A stretch of 64,000 nucleotides of DNA from NCBI GenBank assembly GCA_947471745.1, contig CANJKZ010000930.1, forward strand, positions 1-64,000, in the 5' to 3' direction. Made by a program: the position numbers and the translations under genes. The number at the start of each line of letters is the position of its first letter. Position 1 is the first letter of the stretch. The DNA is from Closterium sp. Naga37s-1. Lineage: Eukaryota > Streptophyta > Zygnematophyceae > Desmidiales > Closteriaceae. The notes beneath the pieces are model-generated. The model ran no database searches. It saw only the letters and a list, made by a program, of their open reading frames with translations, and was not told where the DNA came from. Positions 11,201 through 20,506 of this stretch are shown piece after piece.

Positions 11201-14200
11201 GGGGCGTTGATAATCCCCATGGAGCATCAGACGGCCAACGAGGCTTGGAGGGGCATGGATGGATGGACACACAGAGGCAGGAGGTGCAAAAGTTATGTAT
11301 GTGTCTCTGATGCCCTGACTTCCCCCACTGACCCCTGACCATGCCCCTTTGGTGCAGGGAGCACTGATAATCCCCATGGAGCACCAAACGGCCAACAGGG
11401 CTTGGAAGGGGACGGATGAATAGACAGAGGGGAGGGAGAGGTGCTGTGGGTGAGTATTTACCTTCCTATTGCACTCCCTTCCCTGTTGGTCTCCTCGTTT
11501 TGCACAGGGAGCGTTGATAATCCCCATGGAGCACCAGACGGCCAACGAGGCTTGGAAGGGCATGGACACTCAGAGGCGTGCCGCCCTAAGGAGCGTGCTG
11601 GAGGACGGCGGCGTCGGGCGGCGGGTTTTGTTTCTAGCGGACGTGCTGAGGGCCATCGTATCACGGCGGATGGCAGAGCAGCTGTTTTCATTGCTGGATG
11701 CATATCAAGTGGTGCAAGAGATCATGCCGGAGGTATGTTACTGGACTGTAGATGGTGTGACTTTAGGGCTGAAAAGTGTGTGAATGGCAGAACAGCTGTT
11801 CTCGCTGCTGGATGCCTATCAAGTGGTGCAAGAAATCATGCCCGAGGTGTGTGTGTGGGGGTATGGGTTTGCTCTGCATATGGGTGTGTGGCCCCTGTTG
11901 CACTGCGTGTGGGTGTGCATGTGGTGTGTAGCAGCGGATGGCAGAACAGCTGTTCTCGCTGCTAGACGCTTATCAAGTGGTGCAAGAGATCGTGCCGGAG
12001 GTATGTTACTGGACTGTAGATGGTGTGACTGTTGGTGACGTGATGTGACTGTAAGGGTTGAGAAGCGTGTGAATGTAAGGGCAGAGGAGCTGTTTTCGTT
12101 GCTGGACGCTTACTAAGTGGTTCAAGAGATTATGCCAATGTCTCTCCCCTCTCCCATCTCTCAGCCCATGCCCTTGTGTATGTAACCGTCGCTCTGCACA
12201 TGCATGCACCCCCTGTGCTTACACACCCCATTCTCTCTTCCAAAATTCTTCTCCCCTCTCCCAGCTCGCTGCCACATTTCAGGACCTCAAGGGCAGCAAT
12301 GTGTGGGGGGCGTGCGAGGGCCTGCCGCTGCTGCTGGGGCGAGCAGTGGCAGCATGGGCGTCGCAATTCCAGCGCCTCATGCTTTTCCCCAACATCCCTT
12401 CCATTCCCTACTCTCTGCCAATGTTTATCGTCCCACACCCCAGCTCTCAGCCACCTTTCAGGATCTCAAGGTCAGCAACGTGTGGGGGGCGTGTGAGGGC
12501 CTGCCGATGCTGCTGGGGCGAGCAGCAGTTGTGACGTCTCGCTTACAGCGCCTCAGGCTTTCCCCTACATTCTATCCAGAGTATTCCCACACCCCTCTTC
12601 TTTGCCTATGTCTGTCCTGTCTCCCTCTCCCAGCTCGCTGCCACATTTCAGGACCTCAAGGTCAGCAATGTGTGGGGGGCGTGTGAGGGCCTGCCGCTGC
12701 TGCTGGGGCGAGCAGTGGCAGCATGCTTCCAGCGCCTCAAGCTCTTACTGGAGGACTCTGCTGCTTCTAATCTCGCTGATGCTATGCGGAAACCCGTTCC
12801 CGCCAAGAAAGCAGCCCTGAGGTGAGTGGAAGCGTTGCAGGGGAGACTGGTGAATGAGGTACGTGCTGTTTGTATGGCGGTGGCGGGAGCAGTGGCAGCG
12901 TGCTTCCAGCAGCGCCTCAAGCTCTTGCTTGAGGACTCTGCAGCTTCTAACCTCGCTGATGCCATGCAGAAACCAGTTCCTGCCAAGAAGGCAGCCTTGA
13001 GGTGAGTATCAGTCCTGGTTAATGCCTGCAGTGGTGAGAGCAGCAGCGGCAGCAGCAGCAGCAGCAGCAGCAGCAAAGGCAGCGTGCTTCCAGTGCCTAC
13101 AACTCTTACTGGAAGACTCTGCAGCTTCTAAACTCGCTGACGCCATGCGGAAACCTGTTCCTGCCAAGAAGGCAGCCCTGAAGTGAGTGGTAGGGGCAGG
13201 GGAGAGTGGTGAACGAGGTAAGCGCCGTTTGAATGACGGAAGCACTAGCACCAGCGTGCTTCCAGCGCCTCAAGCGACTTCGTGAGGACTCTGCTGCTTC
13301 GAATCTTGCTGATCTGATGCCATGCGCAGCCTGTTCCTGCCAAGTTCTGTGATAAGTCTTGTGCACACATGTCACAGAGGTGACTTTTGAGTCGACTCAA
13401 AAGTCACCTAGTTCTGAGATCATGCCTGATAAGTCTTGTGCACACATGTCACAACCGTCCCTTTACCCTTGCTCGCCCTTGTTCCCCTTCGAATCTCTGC
13501 TCTGCCCTCTTATTCAGTTTCCTCACTCGCGGCGCCATCAGCAACAGCAGCAACCCTTTTCTCCCTGTTCTGCTGTCCTTCCCCCAGTTTCCTCACTCGC
13601 AGCGCCACCAGCAACAGCAACACGGCAGTAGCACCACCAGACAAGTCGGTTTATGAGATCTCAAATGTTGCACCCATCCCCACCCCACTGGGCCCACGCC
13701 CTTTCTGTCCTACCCCTCAGCTTTCTCACGCGCAGTGCCACCAGCAACAGCAGCACGGCGGTGGCACCAGACGAGTCGGTTTATGAGATTGTGCCGCGAG
13801 GGGGCGCTGTGGATTCGATCACGAGCTATGTTGCGAATTACATCCGCAGCTACATGCAACGGTGCGCGGGGGTTTGTGGGGGTTAGAAAGGGTTGAGTGG
13901 GACAGGATAGGGGGTGTTGTGGACTCGATCATGAGCTACGTTGCCAACCACATTCGCAGCTACATGCAGCGGTGAGCGTGGTGGGGGGGAAAGGGGGTGG
14001 GGGATGGGAGTAATGGTAAGCCAAGGAACGGAGAGGTGAGTGCTGAGAAGGGGTGCTGTGGACTCAATCACGAGCTATGTTGCCAACTATATCCGCAGCT
14101 GCATGCAACGGTGCGTGGGAGTAGGGGGGGTGAGGAGGGGCAGGACTGAGTGAGGGTAGGGGGGGCAGAAGTGGGGGTGAGTGGAAAGAGAGGGGGGCTG

Positions 14201-17200
14201 TGGACTCAATTACGAGCTACGTTGCCAACTATATCCGCAGCTACATGCAACTGTGCATGGGACTGAGGGGGGGAGGGGGAGGAAGAGTGAATGAGAGCAG
14301 GGGACAAAAGGACAAGTGCTGTGGAGAGGGGGGTTAGTGGAAGGGGGGGGGCTGTGGGCTGTGGAAAGTACAAATAACAGGATGAGCTAGACGAAGACAA
14401 TAACAGGGAACACAAGGACAAGAACTGTGGACAAGGTAGTTGTTTCCCTACCCCATGTTCCTCCTTCCCTACTTACCTTCCCATTGTCCCCATTGCTCCC
14501 ATTTTACCTGCACGGGCAAGGACAGTGCAGCTATGTTGACTCCCTCACCTCCCTCCCTGTTCTCCCTTCTCGAGACCCACGCACTTGACGACCTCTGCTT
14601 TCCCTTTCGTTGTCTTCTTCTTCTTTCTTCCCCTCCCAACCCCAACCCACCTGCACATGCAAGGCAGACGAAGATACATTGATTCCTCACGTCAATATTC
14701 TCTCTCCTTAAGCCCATCCAGTCCAAGACCCCAGCTCCCTCACAGCACACATTTCAACTTATTATCCTTCCACCCCTCCCTTCCTCCCTTGCCGCTTTCC
14801 TCCTTTCCCTCTCAAACCCCACCTGAGCAGGCAAGGAAGGAGAAGCTACGTGGATTCCCTCACATCTCTCTTCTCTCTTCTTGAGGCTCATCCAGACGAA
14901 GACCCCAGCTCCCTCACAGCAGATTTTGCCCTCCTCTCTCTCCCCGCCTCCTCCTCCCTCTCCCCTCTCGCCTCCTCCAATCCGATCGCTGCTGCTGCCG
15001 CCGCCGCCACCATGAACGCCACGTCAGCATCTGCCATGTCAGCAAACGGGAGGGCGCCAGGTGTCGGGAGGAGCCTGGAGAGCGAGACAGCTCAGCTGGT
15101 GATGGCTCTAAGGAGGAACCTAGAGATTAGAGCAAGGCTCTACCCAGAAGAGGAGTTACAGCAGCTATTCCTGATGAACAACCTCAACTATCTCGTCAAG
15201 TCCATGTGAGTGGTCCTCCTAGCAAGATGGAAGGACAGGGAGGAGCGTATAGAGTGAGACAACTCAGCCTCAGCTGGTGATGGCTCTAAGGAGGAACCTA
15301 GAGATTAGAGCAAGGCTCTACCCAGAAGAGGAGTTACAGCAGCTCTTTCCTATGAACAACCTTAACTATCTTGTCAAGTCCATGTGAGTTGGGTGATGTT
15401 TTTCTTCAAGCTGTCTAGACATTGCCCACTCCAGTTGACAAATATTTTTTAAGGCTTTTGACTTGACTGTTTTTTACCTGGTTTTTATCTCTTTTTTTCT
15501 TTCTTTTTTTTACTCGGGCAGGAACGACTGGCACGGGTGGCACGCACAGGGCATTGAAAAGAACTTGTCTGCTGTGAGAAGGTATGCCATTGCCGCTGTG
15601 CTGTATGAATTGCATGGCTGCAATAAGTGGTGTTAATTCAGTTGATTGAAAACACGTGTTCCAAAAGAGAGCTATAGCAAGCTGTGGTGCGGAGCAGTTC
15701 AGAGCGGAAGCATATTGCCGAACATTGAAAAGAACCTGTCTGCTATGAGAAGGTATGCCGCTGCCAGTGCTGGCAGAGAGTCATGGTGGCTCGGAGAGGT
15801 ATGTCTGCAGATTCGGGTGCAGAGCGGTTCAGAGTGGTAGCACATACAGGTATGCCGCTGCTGCTAGCTGGGATGTGTGGCCGCAGAAGAGGGTTGGGTG
15901 GAATGTGGTTCAGAGCAGTTCAATCAGCCTCCTTCCCTCCTCATTCTATATATTGAGTGTGGTGCAGAGTGGTGCAGACTTCTTACCAGACCGAGTGGTG
16001 ATGGAGGAGAAGAGGGTGGTCCAGACTGCTTCAGCATTCTTCCCTCTCCTGTGTGGTATCACACCCGTTCCCTCTTCTTCTCCCACCGGGGAGGGCGCCA
16101 AGGATCTCATGGTAGTGCTAGCAGACCTGGATGACGACTGGGTAGTGGCAGAGTGCGGTTCAGAGTGGTGCAGCCTTAATACCTCTTGTTTCCTTGCGTT
16201 TCCCTCCTTTCAACCACCAGGGAGGGTGCCAAGGATCTCATGGTGGCACTGGCAGACCTGCATGATGACCGTGTGGTGGAGAGTGGTGCAGAGCAGTGCA
16301 GACCTGTTCAATCTCCCTCCCTCTCCCCTCACCCACCAGGGAGGGCGCCAAGGATCTCATGGTGGCACTGGCAGACCTGCATGACGACTGAGTGGTAGTA
16401 GCGTGCGGTGCAGCGTGGTAGAGTGTGGTGCAGCAGACTTCTTCCCTCTCACTCCCGTGAAACCCCCACCAGGGAGGGCTCCAAAGACCTCATGGTGGCT
16501 TTGGCAGACCTGCATGACGCCCGGGTGGTGGTTGACTGCGGTGCAGAATGGTTCAGCATTCTTTTCTCCCGTTTCCCCCTTTCACCACCAGGGAGAGCGC
16601 CAAGGATCTCATAGTGGCGCTGGCAGACCTGCATGATGACCGTGTGGTGGAGAGTGGTTCAGAGCAGTGCAGACCTGTTCAGTCTCCCTCCCTCTCCCCT
16701 CACCCACCAGGGAGGGCGCCAAGGATCTCATGGTGGCGCTAGCAGACCTGCATGACGACCGAGTGGTGGTAGAGTGCGGTTCAGAGTGGTGCAGCCTTCA
16801 TACCTCTTGTTTCCTTGCGTTTCCCTCCTTTCAACCACCAGGGAGGGCGCCAAGGACCTCATGGTGGCTGGCACTGGCAGACCTGCATGACGACCGGGTG
16901 GTGATGGAGGATATTGCAGAGCAGTGTAGATTCGTTCAGCCTCCCTCCCTCTCCCCCTCTCTCCTTCACCCACCAGGGAGGGTGCCATGAACCTCATGGT
17001 GGCTGGCGCTGGCAGACAGACCTGCATGACGACCAGGTGGTGATGGAGGATAGTGGTACACACTGGTTCAGCCTCCTTCCCTCGCCCTTCTGGTATCCTT
17101 CGCTATCAGGGAGGGCGCCAAGGACCTCATGGTGGTGCTGGCAGACCTGCATGACGACCGAGTGGTGGTAGAGTGCAGTGCAGAGTGGTGACATGTGGTT

Positions 17201-19080
17201 CAGCATACTTTTCTTCCCTCTCCTCCCATTGATCATCAGGGAGGGTGCCAAGGACCTCATGGTGGCGTTAGCAGACCTGCATGACGACAGAGTGGTGCAG
17301 CAGCATGCAGGGGCTTTCCAGTCTCTCGCCCTGCTCAAGGTGAGACAGACGGGGGCACTCAAGGTGAGACTGGGACACGCTCGTAAAGCAACCTTTCCAA
17401 ACGGGGTTCAGCTGAGTCGTGTCGTGTGGGCCTGGCACATCGGCAAGTGGCGTTAGCAGACCTGCATGACGACCGAGTGGTGGTAGAGTGCGGTTCAGAG
17501 TGGTGCAGCAGCATGCAGGAGCTTTCCAGTCTCTCTCCCTGCTCAAGGTGAGACGGGTGCGTGCATGCCATTTCCTCCCTCTAAACCCTCTCTCTTCATA
17601 CGAGCTGGTTTTTGAGAATTCTCATAAATCTGTCCGACTGTACCTCATTGCATCGAGGTGGCTTTTGAGTCGACTAAAAAAAAAACCGTCCGACTGTACC
17701 TCATTGCATCGCCCCACCCCATCAGGTCATGACGGCCATGAGCACCAGTGAGAGGATTCTCGATGCAATGAGGTTTTTGAGCACCAGTCGGACAGGTTCT
17801 TAATGCATGACCTCATTGCATCGTCGCCCCACCCCATCAGGTCATGACGGCCATGAGCACCAGTGAGGATGCAGTGCAGCCATCCATGCACTCGTTTCGT
17901 TCACATCCTCCCCTCTCATCCTCCCCCCAACCCCTTCCCCCCTCCTACCCACCTCTTCACTCCCCCTCTTCCACTGTGCTACCCGCCTCTCTTCATACCC
18001 ATCCCTGCTGGTTTCATCCCATCAGGTCATGGCGGCTCTGAGCACCAACGAGGATGCAGTTCAGCTACCCACTCACTCGTTTTCCCATTCGTGCTTCTAC
18101 TATGTGCATTGAGGTCATGACTACCGTGAGTGAGCCACCACTGCATCCCACTCCCTTCTACCCCATCACCCCATCAGGTCATGACGGCCCTGAGCACCAA
18201 TGAGGATGCGGTTCAGCCAACACACAGAACTGCTGCGGATTATGTCAAGGCAGAGATGCAACGGTGAGATTACATGTGACATGTAACGCTGGGATGACAT
18301 GTAACGCTGGGATGACATGTAACGTTGAGATGACATGTAACGTTGAGATGACATGTATCTGTCAGACAACACCTTTTGGTGAGCGTTCAGTGCGATGGAC
18401 GGGTTGATGAGCAACATGACATGTAAAACCCCTCTGTGCACTCTTGAAAGGATTCAATGTTTGCATCTGCGGAGCTCTCATTTGCGGAGCTCTCACTTGC
18501 AGAGCTCTGAAAGAGGCAAAGGGATTGGGCCACTCCTTGAGGGGCTGAGCTCTATGGGTGCCTCTGGATCATCCTGACGATGTGCTAATATGAATGCCTC
18601 AATCATCGTCCCTCAACGCGCAGTCTGAAGAGGTTCAACTCGGCGTTTGAGGAGCTCCAAGAGAGGCAGAGGCACTGGACCATCCCTGATGATGGGCTGA
18701 GGCGGAAGATTCGGGCCAAGTGGGCCACGAGCATCAAGGAGCGATACAGAAAGATGCTGCTGCCATACTGGTGGGTGTGGGAGGGAGAAGAGTGTGTGTG
18801 GGAGGGAGAAGAGTGTGTGTGGGAGAGAGTGTTATTATGTAAATTGATGCGTATCCGTGTGAGCTAATTGGTGCTTTTGCCTGTTCTCATGAGCAATTGC
18901 TGTGTTTGTGTGTGTGTGTTTTCCTCGATACGTCCCCACCCCATACTCCACACCAATATGCCCTTGTACATGGTTACGCCTTGCAGGGATGACTTGACAT
19001 CATGCAAGTTCTATGCGTTTACACCAGAAAGAGTAGAAGAAATCATTGAGCACACTTTCTTCATGGACCCTTCTGAATGA
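8083..19080 (+). CDS. EXO70: exocyst complex subunit EXO70 (multi-exon, with internally duplicated exons)
   Basis: EXO70 tethers secretory vesicles to the plasma membrane as part of the exocyst. Exons that splice in frame: 8083 to about 8823 (N-terminal), 9234-9427, 10199-10763, 11508-11732, 12634-12821, 13721-13861, 14831-15205, 15522-15581, 17240-17339, 18178-18263, 18624-18770, 18987-19080 (TGA). Diagnostic stretches are LFLMNNLNYLVKSM, then REGAKDLMVALADL leading to VVQQHAGAFQSL (family pattern MNNLHYIV..VQQHANQ). Near the C-terminus are RFNSAFEELQERQRHWTIPD and FYAFTPERVEEII. ADMLLRTAMEDLDYELRDIL matches the family's N-terminal helical hairpin. From 9234 on every junction keeps phase. 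The first ATG and the exit of exon 1 are uncertain (best donor CAG|gtgagc at 8824). Large parts of most introns are partial copies of the neighbouring exon. Confidence 0.85.
8152..8823 (+). CDS. EXO70: EXO70 N-terminal low-complexity exon (polyGln, Glu/Thr repeats)
   Basis: This part of the first called EXO70 exon encodes about 18 consecutive Gln (a CAG/CAA run near 8221-8278). A Arg/Gln/Pro-rich segment follows, then a long acidic tract of alternating Glu-Thr and Glu-Val pairs and pure Glu/Gly runs up to about 8780. It ends in a short helical stretch (ILEQVSELLSQ). Typical EXO70 proteins lack such an extension. It lies immediately upstream of the conserved N-terminal helices and in the same frame as 8083. 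It may be a real disordered, highly charged N-terminal domain. It could also be an expanded simple repeat that is partly untranslated. Confidence 0.55.
8880..9570 (+). repeat. three copies of the EXO70 'GPHGKLDEYLPVVDLLLNVRK' exon start
   Basis: Copies begin near 8893, 9066 and 9234; the first two stop after LAEVG and lack the rest of the exon. The third continues through RRADMLLRTAMEDLDYEL to a donor at 9428. A further partial copy of that end (ATGCTGCTGCGGACTGCCATG) lies at about 9499-9560 and carries an in-frame TAA. Spacing is about 170 bp. Confidence 0.8.
9640..10262 (+). repeat. five tandem copies of the EXO70 'QASARFSVDELKRLFQAEF' exon start
   Basis: Copies of about 65 bp, each preceded by a C-rich tract and cag, start near 9648, 9775, 9904, 10072 and 10199. 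Spacing is about 125-170 bp. The spacers are C-rich intron sequence and differ more than the coding parts. Only the last copy continues into a long exon, so it is taken as the functional one. Confidence 0.85.
10700..11130 (+). repeat. degenerate copies of the EXO70 'WRVLEQASKEWVQAAYII' exon end
   Basis: The exon end at about 10710-10763 is echoed at 10820-10875, 10925-10956, 10998-11024 and 11088-11150 (tgctggagcaggcattagag). Two junctions between the copies are occupied by palindromes (10957-10996 and 11032-11079). The copies carry stops and are not expected to be translated. Confidence 0.75.
11195..12130 (+). repeat. copies of both ends of EXO70 exon 11508-11732
   Basis: The exon start (ttgataatccccatggagca) occurs at about 11208, 11364 and 11514. 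The exon end (ATGGCAGAGCAGCTGTTTTC, ending in the donor gtatgt) occurs at about 11669, 11784, 11938 and 12081. The intact exon uses the third start and the first end; the other copies are truncated. Confidence 0.8.
12255..13345 (+). repeat. copies of EXO70 exon 12634-12821
   Basis: The start (TTTCAGGACCTCAAGG, NVWGACEGLPLLLGRA) is present near 12265, 12444 and 12634. The 3' half (CTTCCAGCGCCTCAAGCTCT through AAACCCGTTCCCGCCAAGAA) recurs near 12900, 13088 and 13258 with substitutions. A (CAG)n-like run sits at about 13030-13075 inside the 3' copies. Confidence 0.8.
13515..14270 (+). repeat. copies of EXO70 exon 13721-13861
   Basis: The start (TTTCCTCACTCGCAGCGCCA) is seen near 13519, 13588 and 13721. 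The end (AVDSITSYVANYIRSYMQ with donor) recurs near 13917-13972, 14056-14111 and 14198-14252. The phase-correct exon uses the last start copy and the first end copy. Confidence 0.8.
15085..15390 (+). repeat. duplication of the EXO70 'MALRRNLEIRARLYPEEELQQLF' segment
   Basis: About 115 bp of the exon ending at 15205, with its donor (tccatgtgagt), is repeated at about 15273-15389 with few changes. The copy lacks an acceptor. Confidence 0.8.
16080..17530 (+). repeat. EXO70 'EGAKDLMVALADLHDDRVV' array, ten copies plus a partial
   Basis: Copies of the acceptor plus about 60 bp of exon begin near 16088, 16219, 16339, 16470, 16590, 16709, 16841, 16976, 17108 and 17240; a partial copy is at 17444. 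Spacing is about 119-135 bp. In most copies DDRVV runs into gtagagtgcggt-like intron sequence. Only the copy at 17240 runs on through VQQHAGAFQSLALLK to a donor in the expected phase. The partial copy at 17444 also has QQHAGAFQSL but no acceptor. Confidence 0.85.
17600..18180 (+). repeat. rearranged copies ahead of EXO70 exon 18178-18263
   Basis: The exon start (GTCATGACGGCCATGAGCAC) is present at about 17726 and 17841, and a variant at 18026, before the intact copy at 18178. The phrase gtccgactgtacctcattgc occurs directly at 17632 and 17688, and an inverted relative lies at 17761-17793. TTTTGAG-centred near-palindromes lie at about 17611-17630 and 17661-17680. Confidence 0.7.
18275..18520. 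repeat. short tandem repeats in an EXO70 intron
   Basis: A tandem run of gatgacatgtaacgttga-like units of about 17 bp lies at 18272-18357. A second run with GGAGCTCTCA/GAGCTCTCACTTGC units is at about 18470-18510, just before a degenerate copy of the next exon. Confidence 0.7.
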
Positions 19081-20506
19081 ACACTGATTTGTTTTTCACT
19101 CTTAACCAGCATAAAATATTAAATAGAATGTGTAATTATGTTCTGTTGCAACATGAATCTAGTGTACGTAGCTTACTAATACCGTATCGCATCATCTGAA
19201 TTCCTCTCTTGTCTGGGATTCCCTCTTCCCAGGGTTTCCCGCTATTTTGCAAACGCGCATCGGTGTCGCGACTCGCGATCAACCTGGCACACATAGTATG
19301 ATGCTCAGCCCTTGCCAATTTGGTTCGGATTTGGCTGTGCTTTGGTTCCCAACAGCTACCTTTCCCACTTCTGCAGGAACACTAGACCATTTCATCTCGA
19401 CCTCTTTAGTTCCAACCGTGCTTTACTCATGATTGTCAGATGCAGTACTTGTATTGTTTTGTGCAGTGCCAGTTATTAGCATTTCGTGTGCCATTGGAAT
19501 CCATACATCCTATTAACGGCCCAGAAGCCACTCGGATGGAGCTTACGCAATGCGTTGCGGTCACCAGCATTAAGAGAGGTCAATCGAATCTGGGTATTTT
19601 CACGCGTGGTACGTACAATATTTGATCGCTTCGGCAGAATTTTTTCTCAAACTCTGCTCCTCGTGAATCACAATGTTGGAAACTTTTCGAGTTTCACGGC
19701 TAGCTCACAAACCGATCCCTTTCAAGGCGTCGCTTACTTGAACATAGAGTAAGCCACGCACCAGCAAGATCTGTATACATCGAGGTTGAAGTTGTAAATT
19801 GCAAATCGAGAGGTACGTGCTTGGCGGTTTGATTAAGGCAAAGGCATGGCTGAGAGGAACCTGCAGTCGTTCAGAGGTTGGGGTGGGCATGCCTTGCGTG
19901 TGGGGGCTTGCATGTCAGGGGTTTCGTGTAAGGGCTTTCTTACCAGGACTTCAAAATCTCGAACTATCGGTCTTGTGAGGGTTTGTGAGGCTTGTTCAAG
20001 GTTAGTACTGGAATTGGTGCAGAGCTAGATTTACTTTTAAATAGACTCAAAAGAAGACTTGTGTTGTGGTCATGGTTTACTGAAAGAAATGTTTCTTCCG
20101 CGAGTGAAACATACTGAGACAATTTCACAGCAGGTTCATGAAAGGTGCACAGAATGTTTACAGAAGATTCACCAAGCAGTCCTTACATGGCCTCCTCCCA
20201 TCCTCCTCCCTCCCTCATTCAATTATGTACATACATCATCACATATGCTACAGATCACACCAGCCCAGCCACCACAAAGCCATAGCGAAGCTCCAGCCAT
20301 TCATCCTTCCACACATCCTTTCATGCGTCCTCGACGCATCAAAGTTGTGTCCTCAGCCTTATTGAGTGACTCGGTTCTTTCTATATTTTCCCTTCCTCGG
20401 ATTCTCGCAAGTCCAACTCCCTTGCAGGGTTCCAAAGTTGTGATTCCCAAGAGGAGACTTGAAAGCCTCGACTCAAAAGTCACCCCCTACCCTCTCAGCG
20501 GCTTGT
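19081..20506. other. intergenic, nothing recognised
   Basis: 3' flank of EXO70 and 3' flank of the convergent cysteine-rich gene. Only short unsupported frames. A single half-site of the TTTTGAG palindrome motif (gactcaaaagtcacc) is at about 20469-20484. Confidence 0.5.

Noticed and set aside
16080..17530. Mutually exclusive exon cassette for isoform diversity
   Set aside because: Tempting, but all copies except 17240 lack the rest of the exon, and most would shift or stop the frame. Left as a question for RNA data and not claimed.
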